Below, one piece after another: positions 9,442 through 19,959 of a stretch of 64,000 nucleotides of DNA. How positions within the stretch are numbered: the first letter of the stretch is position 1; each line of letters starts with the position of its first letter. The position numbers and the translations under genes are program-made. Origin of the DNA: Diploptera punctata (taxonomy: Eukaryota; Arthropoda; Insecta; Blattodea; Blaberidae); contig JASPKZ010004202.1 of assembly GCA_030220185.1 (NCBI GenBank), positions 3,840,001-3,904,000 on the forward strand. The letters are read 5' to 3'. The notes below the pieces were generated by a model. It was given only the letters and a program-made list of their open reading frames with translations, was not told the origin of the DNA and searched no databases.

Positions 9442-10738
9442 CTATTTAACTCACGCCCCAAATGAGAGTCAATGACCAATCACATTTCAATGAGTTTTTA
9501 TTTACAACCAATCACAGTCGTGTTTCGCCTAAAATTTACCGACTAAAGTTAATCATAATAAAAAAAAGCACCTCCTTTTTAACATCTAAATAGATCATAA
9601 GCATTATTTTGCAGTGACTGACTCTCCAAGAAATACGGCTACCAGATTGTACATATAGTGCATGAATGTCAACACTTGGCGCATACGGGAGATAATATAA
9701 AAACATTTGCAACAATTGGTTATACCATAAAAAAAGAAACCACTGTTTGCACATTCTTAAACGAATTATTTTCCAGCAAATGACGCAGAAAAATATAATT
9801 GACATATTTACATCATAGGACATCAGAAATTAATTAATACATATAACGTTGGTTATAAATTTCTCCACTAGGGTTAATTCTTACAACATTGCGATCCATT
9901 GGCAATAAATAATATGATCTGTTTGCAGTGATCGAACAAAAGAAGCAAATGAAGCGTACGAATCGTTTCTCATTTGTTTTCAAACTTCGCCATTTACATT
10001 AAATATATACATATTTTAAAATTACTATAGTTAAATAATGATTTGTGAGTATATAGTATAATTTTATTCGTTAAATAGTCCTAACAAATGCCACTCTTGA
10101 TTTCCAAATTCTCTAGATAAATGCACTCCTCACTTCGTGAGTCGTGAATTTATCGATAATTTGGAAATCACTCGTGGCATTACTTATGAGAATTTGGAAA
10201 TCAACTGTGGCATTTGTTAGGACTATTTAACGAATAAAATTAAGCTGTTTACTCACAAATCATTGTTTAACTATAGTTATTTTAAAATATTTATATATTT
10301 AACGTAAACGGCGATGTTTGAAAACAAATCAGAACTGTGAGGTTACGTTCATTCACTGCTGCTTGATCATATTATTTATTGCCAAATAAGATCGCAATAT
10401 TGTAAGAGTGCACCCAAGTGGAAAAATAATGAAACACATCAAACTATATATCATAATCAACATTACGGCTTATTCATTTATTTTTTTAGTAAACAACTCA
10501 GTAAAATCAAGGAATCTTTTCATTATTTGCTATATTCAATGTATTTGTTGGAGAAAAATAATGCTTTGACCTGTTCAGAACATTAAAAAGGAGGAGCTTT
10601 CTTTATCAGAAAGGCAGGAGCTGATAACGAGAAATCGATAAAGAGCGAGGTGAAACACGACTGTCATTGGTTGTAAAACAACATTTATTGAAACGTGATT
10701 GGTCACTGACTAGCATTTGTGGCATGAGTTAAATAGTC
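9442..10738. mobile_element. Foldback-I, long palindromic element
   Basis: The ends are inverted: ACTATTTAACTCACG at the left and TGAGTTAAATAGT at the right. The similarity continues inward for several hundred bases on both sides (for example GACCAATCAC/GTGATTGGTC, GTTTTCAAAC/GTTTGAAAAC, GTCCTAACAAATGCCA at 10078 and TGGCATTTGTTAGGAC at 10211). The centre holds a hairpin around CTCACTTCGTGAG. No transposase motif is visible. It resembles a foldback or a very long-TIR non-autonomous DNA transposon. Partial copies lie at 10765-11375 and 16672-17912. Confidence 0.75.
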
Positions 10739-10764
10739 AGTTTAATTTAATCACTGTTAAATCA

Positions 10765-11375
10765 AACTCCTCTTTTTTAACATTCTGAATAGGTCATAAG
10801 CATTATTCTGCAGTGAAACCATGTGGCTACCAGATTGTATATATAGTGCACGAATGTAGCCTTATCGAGGTTGCGGGAGATATTATAAAAACATTTGTAG
10901 CAATTGAGTATACCACAGAAAAAGAAAGGAACCACTGTTTTCATTTTCTTAAATGTATTATTTCCCAGGTAATAACGTTGCACAAAAATATAATTGACAT
11001 ATTTACATCATAGGACATCAGAAATTAATTAATATACAGTTTGATGTGTTTCATTTTATCTCCACTAGAGAGCAATCTTACAATATTGCGTTCCTTTGGC
11101 AATAAATAGTATGATCTGGTTGCAGTGATGAACAAGTGAAACATAACGTTTCTGATTTGTTTTCAAACATCGCCGTTTACATTAAATATATAAATATTTT
11201 AAAATAACTATATTTAAATAATGATTTGTGAGTGATCAGTTTAATTTTCTTCGTTAAATAGTCCTAACAAATGCAACTCGTGATTTCCAAATTCTCTACA
11301 TAAATGCACTCCTCACTTCGTGAGTCGTGAATTTATCGATAATTTGGAAATCACTCGTGGCATTACTTATGATAA
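10765..11375 (+). mobile_element. Foldback-I second copy, one arm plus centre
   Basis: Repeats the left arm and central hairpin of the element at 9442-10738, starting at the equivalent of about 9570 and ending right after the central TGGCATTACTTATGA. The right arm is missing. It directly follows the first copy, so the two may come from a tandem or unequal exchange. Confidence 0.7.
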
Positions 11376-11880
11376 TTGTGGTTTATGTTTGACATGTATG
11401 TTACATATCTGTTTAAATTTTATTATTTGATATTATAACATGAATTAAACATCAATAAAAGTATATAGATGGTCATACATACAAAATCCAAATGGAAATG
11501 GACAGCTAATGACAAATGAGAAATTTTTTTAAGAAGTGCCTGAATTCAAATCCCTAGGAACAATAATTACAAACAAGAATGGGATGCACAAGCCATTAAA
11601 CATAGGCTCAATTCTGGAAATGCGTGCTATTATGCATTACAGAGACTTTTGGTGCCCCAACTCCTTTCAAAAAACGTTAAACTGAAAATATATAAAACTG
11701 TTATTCTTCCAGTTATATTATAAGGATGCGAAACGTGGTATACTTTCAGCGAGTAGAAAATATTACGATTGTTAGAGAATACAGTTCTTAGGAAAATTTT
11801 GGACCAAAGAGAGATGAACAGACAGGCGAATGGAGAAGACTACTAAACAGTGAACTATATATTTGAAGAGAAAAATTATA

Positions 11881-11954
11881 CGCTCAGACCGGGACTTGAA
11901 CCCGGGACCCTTGGTTCTCTAGACCAAGTGCTCTACCAACTGAGCTACCTGAGC
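11881..11954 (-). tRNA. tRNA-like sequence, copy 1 (probably SINE head or tRNA pseudogene)
   Basis: The minus strand folds as a 74-nt cloverleaf: acceptor GCTCAGG with TCTGAGC (one G-T), D arm GCTC/GAGC with loop AGTTGGTA, and T arm CCGGG-TTCAAGT-CCCGG. The anticodon arm is irregular: six base pairs CTTGGT/ACCAAG around CTAGAGA, which would place AGA at 34-36. No CCA is expected in eukaryotic DNA. The extra anticodon pair and the duplication inside a mobile block argue against a working gene. Confidence 0.4.
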
Positions 11955-12173
11955 AAGTACCGATCTAAACGCAAATCTTTCTCTATATACATTGTAATTC
12001 CCGTCCGCCAAATGCTGTGAAGCCATGCTTCTATCTTGCAAATGGCGGCTCCTTTATTAAGAAGACATATTTGGGAATTATACATTACAGCCAGTACGGC
12101 TTTTTTCAAGTTTTTATTATTGATTTCATACATCTCAATGATGGATAAATCATATTTGAAGAGAAAAGTTATA

Positions 12174-12247
12174 CGCTCAGACCGGGACTTGAACCCGAGA
12201 CCCTTGGTTCTCTAGACCAAGTGCTCTACCAACTGAGCTACCTGAGC
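12174..12247 (-). tRNA. tRNA-like sequence, copy 2
   Basis: Same 74-nt tRNA-like sequence as at 11881, 293 bp downstream. The one difference I see turns a T-stem G-C into a wobble pair (CCCGAG instead of CCCGGG on the plus strand). It has the same six-pair anticodon stem. It is part of a duplicated repeat unit, so probably not an independent tRNA gene. Confidence 0.4.
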
Positions 12248-12647
12248 AAGTACCGCTCTAAACGCAAATCTTTCTCTATATACATTGTAATTCCCGTCCG
12301 CCAAATGCTGTGAAGCCATGCTTCTATCTTGCAAATGGCGGCTCCTTTATTAAGAAGACATATTTGGGAATTATACATTACAGCCAGTACGAAATCAATA
12401 ATAAAAACTTGAAAAAACCCGCACTGGCTGTAATGTATAATTCCCAAATATGTTCTTTATAGGAAGCCAGATATAATAAGAAAAATTAAGTCTCGTAGAC
12501 TGCGATGGGCAGGACATGTTACACGAATGGGGAAGCCGCAACAGGTTAAGAGGCAAATCCGTGATTGAAGAAAAATATTAAAAACTTTGAATGCGTCTTA
12601 AATATGTATGCTTTTAAGATTGAGTAAAAACCACATATGTTAAATAA

Positions 12648-13189
12648 CACCGAGCAACAAAAAAAAAATAACTTTTTTTGTCTCAGAAAGGAAAATATAC
12701 GATACTGGTAGTATTTTTTCTCCTGAATTCAAATACGATATCGGTTTTTCTCCATTACGCAAGATTCCTAGAGACAAAAATCTATTATTTCAAACACTTT
12801 AATATTTTCTACAATCGTAACTACACAATATTCGAACATTCGGACTCACCTAGAAAGTAAGAAATGACGATTTTCTGCTATATTTCGCCTGTGGAGCATC
12901 CCTCTTGATAGTCCAACAATAATCGGCCAGCATATTAGGATTCCATTTGCCTTGATATATCTTTCCATAGCTGAAATCTCCTGATGAAAGTGTTCCCCGT
13001 GCTCATCGCTCAATGGACAAATGGATGAGAAAAGATTATTAAAAAATAATTATTTAAATCCATTAATTGAAATTGAAATAAAAAACCGTAGGTGATGGAG
13101 AAACCCCTAATACATATTGGAAACACGATAAAACAATGTATTAAGTACAACTATTGGTACTCATGACACAAAAATCATTTTTATCAGTG
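12648..13189. mobile_element. Repeat-G copy 1 (CACTG-type DNA transposon derivative)
   Basis: Begins CACCGAGCAACAAAAAA and ends ATCAGTG. The consensus ends CACTGAGCAAC and, inverted, CACTGGTCAAC. Flanked by TAA and TTA. On the minus strand, 12850-13010 encodes DEHGEHFHQEISAM, a short frameshift, then GKWNPNMLADYCWTIKRDAP and a stop. It is one of five copies; length (542 bp) agrees with the other two full ones. The CACTR ends and 3-bp flank suggest a CACTA/EnSpm-like MITE; this is inference. Confidence 0.65.
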
Positions 13190-13784
13190 TTATTGTTCCC
13201 GCGGCCTCCTGTTTCAATAATAAACATAGCCCACACTGTTAACGCTAGTCAATTGTTTATAATGAACGAAAATATTTCCAACAAATATATTATTTTACTT
13301 AAATAGTGAAATAAATTGATTATAATAAGCAAAAATGGAAAATATTTTTTTGCAGAGAGTGTTATCATCATAATATAACATTAGGTAGACAGTTATATGA
13401 AAGTGTTTAGTTTTATTAGGACCAAGCGCTCGTTGCTCATAAAACACATAAATGTGTCGCCCACTAATTGTCCTTATTCCCAGTTTTAAATTATTTTTTA
13501 AATTAATTTATTAGAGATATAATTTATTACACACGCGAACACAAAAAGTCATTCGAACTAGTTCAACGGGTCAATATACTTCATTGTATTTCATAGCGTG
13601 GGATGTTTCAATATATGGATAAAAAGAGCATAATTAAAAATAAAAAAACACAGGAAGAGTTGATTATTAATTATGTTTTCTATACACATAAAATAAATAT
13701 TATTTATACTGAAAAGCCTTTCAGCTTGGGAAAAAATCATATCAGGGGTTCACAAACGCATTGACTGGCAAGTAATATAATAAT
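13190..13784. other. Unassigned AT-rich spacer
   Basis: No gene or repeat recognised between repeat-G and the ATA/ATT array. Confidence 0.3.
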
Positions 13785-13797
13785 AAATATAATAATA

Positions 13798-13852
<55 letters not shown>

Positions 13853-14212
13853 TATTTATTATTATTACTATTATTATTATTATTATTACCTATTATTATT
13901 AGCATTATTATTATTATTCATTACTATTATTATTATTTACTATTAATTTTTATATTAACTATTATTAAATTATTTATTATTACTATTTTATTATTATATT
14001 ATATTATTATTAAACTATTATTTTATTCTTACTATTATTATATTATTATTATTACTATTATGTGTATTATTACATTTATTCTATTATATAGTATTAGTAT
14101 GTATTATTACTATTATTATACTACTATTATTATTATTACTTTATTATTATTATATTATTATTATTATTATTATTATTACTATTATTCTTACTATTATTAT
14201 TATTATTATTAC

Positions 14213-14259
<47 letters not shown>

Positions 14260-14261
14260 TA
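13785..14261. repeat. Large compound (ATA)n/(ATT)n array
   Basis: About 480 bp of nearly pure ATA then TTA repeats with scattered variants (TACTATTATT). The open frame at 14060-14329 is a repeat artefact. Confidence 0.95.
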
Positions 14262-14525
14262 GGAATATTCCACAATACAGTGTTTCTCCTTCAACCCAAA
14301 GTGATTTGTCGCCAGAGGTTCCTGTCTAAAGCATCTTCTTCCCTCAAATCTCTAGCTTCCATACTCCTCCTCACTCCATCCATCCATCCATCGTTCTCTA
14401 AGCCTGCCACTTCCATTTCTTCCATTAGCTTTTCAATTAAGGATATACTTTGGTATTCTCTCTTCTTCCATTCTTATGAGGTGTACATATCATTTCAAAC
14501 GTTTTTCCTCTATTTTTCCTATTTT
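14262..14525 (-). mobile_element. LINE-H 3' end, minus strand
   Basis: Reverse complement of the LINE-H end at 19095-19385: on the minus strand it reads toward a degraded ...EARDLREEDALDRNFWRQIT segment and a tail GGAATATTCCTAAA. It lies between two ATT arrays. The plus-strand open frames here are antisense. Confidence 0.7.
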
Positions 14526-14640
14526 TTGTTTGTTTTTTTATTAATAGTGATAATTATTATTAATATTATTATTTTATTATTATTATATTATTATTATTAT
14601 TATTATAATTATTATTATTATTATTATTATTATATTTATT
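14526..14640. repeat. (ATT)n microsatellite
   Basis: Imperfect TTA/ATT array on the right side of LINE-H. Confidence 0.9.
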
Positions 14641-15354
14641 TCAGAATTGTTTCTATACCAGGATTCTTAGCCTAATTTTGTAATTCCTTAGATTTGGACA
14701 GGGTGTATCTTTCTAAAATTGCCATCGCTGCCATTAGAGGATCAATTTCAATTTTAAGAAACCATTTTTACAAAATTTCTACTTTATAGTGTGTATACTT
14801 CAATTACAATTTGAAAATTTTTAATGTATTTACAAAATGTATTTCATCAATTTCGGAAATTAATTGTCTGTATCACTTTGTCCTTGATGCAATCCTCTAA
14901 TGAGGAAAGTTGTATATAATATAATAAAAAATACACAGGTATTCTCAGCCAAAATATACAATCGAGGCTATATATTTTGTTTTTTTAGCCTTAAGTTTTT
15001 TTTACGTATGAGGAGCTGGCCCATAGCATTAACCCCCGACATGGAGGACCAGAGACTTTTTCTGGAGATCAGTTGCTTTCACTGCAGCTAAGGGTCTGAT
15101 CCACCCATTATTGCCTCATCTGCCGTCTGCACCATACGGTAGGTGTCCTACTCTGCTGCAACCGCCATTCGTTAGGGGTCTTCACCGTAACCCAAATAAT
15201 CCTAGGAAGTTGTTAAATATAATGATTGAAAATAACGAAATAAAAATAAATGGTAATATCAGCCGGATCAGCAGAACCTAGGTTTTTTAACGAGGTGTTA
15301 CGCCTCTCCCTCCAACTTTCTCATCCGGACTTGGGACCGGCGATGGTGGAGTTA
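14641..15354. other. Unassigned spacer
   Basis: No gene. ATTAGAGGATCAA at about 14735 has an inverse GCAATCCTCTAAT at about 14889. 15250-15350 is more GC-rich and directly precedes an (AAT)n tail, so it may be an unrecognised short retroposon. Confidence 0.3.
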
Positions 15355-15355
15355 C

Positions 15356-15431
<76 letters not shown>
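15355..15431. repeat. (AAT)n microsatellite
   Basis: Pure AAT array of about 25 units. Confidence 0.95.
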
Positions 15432-15435
<4 letters not shown>

Positions 15436-15461
15436 CATAAATTCTTCTTACATCTAATTAA

Positions 15462-16530
15462 CTAACTAACTAACTCAGTGGTACTATCAAACCCGTAGGT
15501 TCATGGCTGCGCGGACATAAGTTCTCCATATATCCCTATCCTGAGCTAATGTTTTCCAATCATCCCCTGTATAATCTATTCCCTCAAATCATAGTTAATG
15601 TTATTCCCCACTTCATTCTTGGTCTACCAACTGGGCGCTTTTCCCTCTGATTTTCCTACAAAAATTTCCACGCACGTCTTTCATTCCCCTACGTGTCACA
15701 TGTCCTGCCCATTGTAGTTCACTGTTATGTAAGTCTTCTCCATTCACCTATCTGTTCATCTCTCTTTGGTCCAAACATTTTCCTAAGAACTTTATTCTCA
15801 AATACTCGTAATCTCCTTTCCTCCCTAAAGTAAGAGTCCATCATCATCATCGTCGTCCTTTCAAGTATTAGGCCCAGTGGCCCGTTACGGTCTCCCGCCA
15901 TCTCCGAAACGGTCGACCCACAGATCATCTGCCTCGAGGAATGTAGTGAAGAATTTGTTTTGGTATTCTGTGACGATCCATGCGCTGAATATGGGCTAGC
16001 CAATTGTTTCTATATTCTTGGAGGTATTCAGATATAGGTACGATGTTTAACTCTCTGGCTATTGTTGAATTTCTTTGGTGGTCTAGAAGGCTATAACCTG
16101 CAGTTCGTCGCAGAAATTTCATCTCCGTGGCTGTAATATGACGATCGTCCTGAGTTCTGATGGTCCAAGCTTCACTGCCATAACAGATTATGGTTCTAGC
16201 GAGAATTTTATAGATTTTCATTCTTGTGTGTCTCTGCACTTTTGATGGTTTAAAAACTTGGTTGATAATTCTTAAAGCTTTATTATAGTTTTGTATTTTA
16301 AAGGATATATCACATTCCTCATTATAAGTTAGATTATATCCTAAGTATTTAAATGAATTAACTTGCTCTAATATTGAATTCTGAATACAAATTTTACTTC
16401 TTACTAGGAATTTCCCTTGAAAGGCCATAACTTTAGATTTTGTTGTTGATATTTCCATGTTAAATCGTTGGGCTATTATATTAAGATGATGAGTGGAATA
16501 TTGTAATTAAGTAAGAGTCCATGTTTAATT
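15462..16530 (-). mobile_element. LINE-A copy split by LINE-D
   Basis: 15462-15841 is the LINE-A 3' end on the minus strand with a (TTAG)n tail, many indels, and the EERRLRVFENKVLRK region. It is cut at AAGTAAGAGTCCAT and resumes for a few bases at 16509-16530 after LINE-D. The 14-mer AAGTAAGAGTCCAT stands at 15828-15841 and 16509-16522, an exact target-site duplication. Confidence 0.85.
15842..16508 (-). pseudogene. LINE-D insertion encoding RT C-terminal half (177 codons open)
   Basis: The minus-strand frame 15925-16458 reads MEISTTKSKVMAFQGKFLVR, EQVNSFKYLGYNLTYNEECD, RMKIYKILARTIICYGSEAW, TATEMKFLRRTAGYSLLDH, NNWLAHIQRMDRHRIPKQIL and ends HYIPRGR. It covers the segment after the RT active site and the post-RT domain. 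The element ends in a GAT-rich tail (ATCATCATCATCG at 15841-15853 on the plus strand). Length 667 bp with a 14-bp duplication: a clean 5'-truncated insertion. The 5' RT and endonuclease parts are missing. Confidence 0.85.
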
Positions 16531-16671
16531 GTTCACACACTGCAACATATATTGTGTGTTTTTCTGTTTTTTATTTGAATATTTGTAGTTGGGATGATGT
16601 CATAGAATCCCACTATTATTTTATTAATCAGTGGTTTATACATTACATTGAATAAGGCTATTTTTTATGTT

Positions 16672-17912
16672 GACTATTTAACTCACGCCCCAAATTGATG
16701 TCATTGACCAATCACGTTTCAATGAATTTTGTTTCACAACCAATCACAGTTGTGTTTCACCTCTGTGTTTAACGATTTCTCTTCATCTGCTCTTGATTTT
16801 GTGATAAACAAAGCTCCTCCTTTTAATATTTTGAACAGGCCAGAGCATTATTTTGCAGTGATTGATTCTGCAACAAATACCTTGAATATAGCAAATAATG
16901 AACAGATTCCTTCGAACTACACCTTTGATAATTGTGTGTTCAATAATTTATGTTTTTAATTAATGATTTTACTGAGTTGTTTTATAAAAAATAATAACAC
17001 CGAGCAACAAAAAATAAACTTTTTTCGTCTCAGAAAGAAAAATATGTGATCCTGATATTATTTTTCTCCTGATATCAAATACGATATCGGTTTTTCCCCA
17101 TCACGTAAGGTTACCGAGAGACATGAATTTATAATTTCAAGCACTTTAATATTTCATATATATTCGTAACTACACAATATTGGAACATTCGGACTCACCT
17201 ATAAAGTAAGAAATGACGATTTTCTGCTATATTTCGCCTGTGGAGCATCCCTCTTGATGGTCCAACAGTAATCGGCCAGCATATTAAGATTCCATTTGCC
17301 TTTATAATTATTTTCCATAACTGAAATCTCCTGATGACAGTGTTCCCCGTGTAATTTTAGAATGGACAAATGGACGAAAAACGTTTATTAAAAAATAATT
17401 ATTTAAATACATTCATTGAAATTGAAATAAAAAAAACTGTGGGTGATGGAGAAACCCCTAATACATATTTGAAAACACGATAAAAAACTGCAATATGTAC
17501 AACTATTGGTGCTCATGAGACAAAAATCATGTTGAACAGTGTAACTTACAATGTTGGTTACAATATACAGTTTGATGTGTTTCCTTCTTTCTCCACTAGG
17601 GTGCATTCTTACAATATTGCGATCATATTTGGCAACAATTGATATGATCCGGTTGCAGTGAAAAAACAATGAAACATAACCATACATTTCTGATTTGTTT
17701 TCAAACATCGCCGTTTACATTAGATATATAAATATTTTTAAAATAACTATATTTAAATAATGATTTGTGAGTAAACAGCTTAATTTTATTCGTTAAATAG
17801 TCCTAACAAATGTCACTCTTGATTTCCAAAATTCTCTAGATAAATTCACTCATCACTTGGTGACTCGTGAATTTATAGATGATTTGGAAATCACTCGTGG
17901 CATCACTTATGA
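16672..17912. mobile_element. Foldback-I third copy split by repeat-G
   Basis: Starts TGACTATTTAACTCACGCCC like the copy at 9442. It runs to GATTTTACTGAGTTGTTTTAT at about 16985, is interrupted by repeat-G, and resumes at about 17545 through GTTTTCAAACATCGCCG and the central GTCCTAACAAATGTCA hairpin, ending near 17912. The right arm is missing. Confidence 0.75.
16998..17541. mobile_element. Repeat-G copy 2 inside foldback-I
   Basis: 544 bp from CACCGAGCAACAAAAA to GTTGAACAGTG, flanked by TAA at 16995-16997 and 17542-17544. Removing it rejoins foldback-I. On the minus strand about 17214-17363 is an uninterrupted frame: HGEHCHQEISVMENNYKGKW, MLADYCWTIKRDAPQAKYS, RKSSFL and a stop, followed by TAGGTGAGT, which resembles a splice donor. 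Confidence 0.75.
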
Positions 17913-18564
17913 TTTTTTTAGTCAGGTGAAATTAGGTTCATTTTTATTTCTACGTATTTCCATTGTATTTGAAATGTTTCTTGGAGAACTGGATGGTATT
18001 CTGTCGGATACAAATGTGCAGAATGATGGGAGAGAACAAACATAAATATGGCTGTAAAAAGGGAGGGTGGCGTAGGGGAATGTGTCGTGTTGTATGCTAA
18101 TGGGCTGGTACAGCCTTGTAAGATGTCTCAAGCAAAGCGCATATTACCTTAATGTTCAGCAGGATTATCAACGTCTGCCTGCTGCCGCTTCTAAACTTCC
18201 TTCATTTTCAACACTTATTTTTTCATAAGTTCCACGGATTTATTTTCTAACAACACAAAAACACTTTTAGCATTTGCATTATAAAGAAGATAGTCGATGT
18301 AACTAAGGACATATTCAAGATAGTCGCTTCTCATTTATTTTATCTCAGTATTTGTTTAGGGGATGAATGCAGAATGTAGCAAGAAATTTATGCGGGTGGC
18401 TATTTCCTATTGAAATAATAAATAGATATTAGCCGAGCAACAAAAGTGCTGAGATAGTTTTGTTATTGCCTCTAAAACTGCTTGAAGATAATTTATATTT
18501 GGCAAGGGAACACTCAACCGTTACCTGCAGAAATCTACCTTGAAATTTCTCACAGAGAACCGCC
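17913..18564. other. Unassigned spacer
   Basis: No recognised gene or repeat. The region around 18050-18130 is relatively GC-rich, but its frames are short and unlike anything I know. Confidence 0.3.
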
Positions 18565-18898
18565 TCCAAAAAACAAGACAGGATAAAATAAGAAATGAAT
18601 TCCTTTGGAGAGAAATGAATGTCACCACATCTGTTGTTAAGAGGATTGAAAATCAAACGCTTAAATGGTATGGCCATGTACAAAGAATGGAAAATTAAAG
18701 ATGGCAAAAAATATATATACCAATGGTCAACCCCTGGAAGAAATAAACGTGGCAGACCAAGATGGAAATGGAAAACCTACGTCAGAACTATAATGGATGA
18801 TAGGAATTTGGAAGAGGGCGATTGGAATAATAGAGATAAATGGAAACTGAAGATGGCAAACCTATAAATGGGGGAAAGCCGAAGAAGAAGAAGAAGAA
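18565..18898 (+). mobile_element. LINE-C 3' end
   Basis: Encodes KTRQDKIRNEFLWREMNVTT, KRIENQTLKWYGHVQRM, then GRNKRGRPRWKWKTYVRTIM, DDRNLEEGDWNNRDKWKLKM and ANL before the stop, followed by a GCCGAAGAAGAAG tail. It is 5'-truncated with frame breaks near 18695. Same family as 1496-1756 and 42301-43567. Confidence 0.8.
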
Positions 18899-19094
18899 CC
18901 GTTGTGATGTACAAAGTCCGTGTCCAAAAAAAAAATCGCCGTTTTTAACTGCAAGACACAGAAATCGAAGAATCCAATAATAGTAACCAGCATGAGGGTG
19001 GGTAGATAGATAGATGGAAAGCTCTGCGGCCATCACTTAAGTGTTGGCGTTCAGCGATCCATTTTGGTCCTCCTTAATAGGTAGAACATGTTAT

Positions 19095-19385
19095 GCAAGT
19101 TGAAAAAAAAATATTAGAAAAGATAGAAGAAATACGTTGGAATTGCTATGGACTCCTCGTAAGAATGGAATGAGATAGAATACCAAAGATGAAAGAAGAA
19201 TCTTGATTGGAAAGCTAGTAGAAAAAGTGGAAGAGACAGACCGAGAGAAAGTTGGATAGATAGAATGAGAAGAAGTATGGAAGCTAGAGATTTGAGGGAA
19301 GAAGATGCTTTAGACAGGAACTTCTGGCGACAAATCATTTTGGGTTGAAGGAGAAACACTGTATCGTGGAATATTCCTAACAAAA
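19095..19385 (+). mobile_element. LINE-H 3' end
   Basis: Encodes ILEKIEEIRWNCYGLLVRM, DRIPK, degraded RKSGRDRPRESWIDRMRRSM, EARDLREEDALDRNFWRQII and a stop, followed by a short 3' UTR ending GGAATATTCCTAACAAAAA and then (ATT)n. The GLLVRM and GRDRPRESW boxes match the post-RT domain of the other LINEs. Confidence 0.75.

Positions 19386-19472
<87 letters not shown>
19386..19472. repeat. (ATT)n microsatellite
   Basis: Pure ATT array between LINE-H and SINE-1. Confidence 0.95.
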
Positions 19473-19475
<3 letters not shown>

Positions 19476-19875
19476 GGCCGCGGTGGACTAGTGGTTATGC
19501 TCCTTGCCTCTGGTCCCGAGGGTCGCGGGTTCAAACCAGGCCGGGGTCGATGGATTTTTTAGGATGGAAAAATCCAAGGAGCAAGTCCTCCGGGTGGGAC
19601 TTTATAAGCCGTGGGTCCCTAGTCTGAAGATTTTCAGGCTCATAAAAAATCCTTAAGCCTGAATGAAAAGGTCTCTAAGCAAAATTTACAGAACTTTCCC
19701 GTCCTAGTACTACCTTGGTTTCCTAGATGTCAGTATGAGGCGGTGCGCTGACCACGGACCACTCAAAATTACATCTATACGAAAACAAGTGTAACTAAAT
19801 TAGTATGGTTCAAATTCTTCCCTGTTGGGGGAGAGCGCCTAAATCTCTGTTAAGGGAAAAATTGGCTTACAAGAT
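19473..19875 (+). repeat. SINE-1 copy between ATT arrays
   Basis: Starts CCGGCCGCGGTGGACTAGTG with A- and B-box-like motifs (the B box reads GGGTTCAAACCAGG) and ends near TTGGCTTACAAGATAG. ATT arrays lie on both sides, so it probably inserted into the array. Confidence 0.85.
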
Positions 19876-19883
19876 AGAAGAAG

Positions 19884-19890
19884 AAGATTA

Positions 19891-19953
<63 letters not shown>

Positions 19954-19955
19954 TA
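19884..19955. repeat. (ATT)n microsatellite
   Basis: ATT array directly after SINE-1. Confidence 0.95.
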
Positions 19956-19959
19956 TATA

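Larger units (their letters stand above)
11859..12452. repeat. Tandem 293-bp tRNA-like repeat with terminal inversion
   Basis: Two units start at 11859 and 12152 (ATATTTGAAGAG). They are nearly identical for 239 bp, each carrying a tRNA-like sequence on the minus strand. Unit 1 continues GGCTTTTTTCAAG...TTGATTTC. In unit 2 that same stretch is inverted (GAAATCAATAATAAAAAC...) and is followed by CGCACTGGCTGTAATG, the inverse of CATTACAGCCAGTACG. The block looks like a foldback or SINE-type repeat that suffered an inversion between short inverted repeats. Confidence 0.75.
11465..12538 (+). mobile_element. LINE-A copy split by tRNA-like repeat block
   Basis: 11465-11858 is a degraded LINE-A RT C-terminal segment (YLGTIIT region, LLVPQLLSKNVKLKIYKT). 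12453-12538 resumes with LYRKPDIIR, SRRLRWAGH, losing similarity at ACACGAATGGGG. The break lies within the codons for ELHGLYRKP, so the 11859-12452 block is an insertion. Confidence 0.75.

Noticed and set aside
11881..12247. Two functional tRNA genes
   Set aside because: The cloverleaf is good but the anticodon stem has six pairs and the sequence is embedded in a duplicated mobile block; kept only as tRNA-like.
14060..14675. Long Tyr/Leu/Ile-rich open frames over 6343-6561, 14060-14675, 20121-20564 and 32095-32587
   Set aside because: They are translations of ATT/TTA arrays, not proteins.
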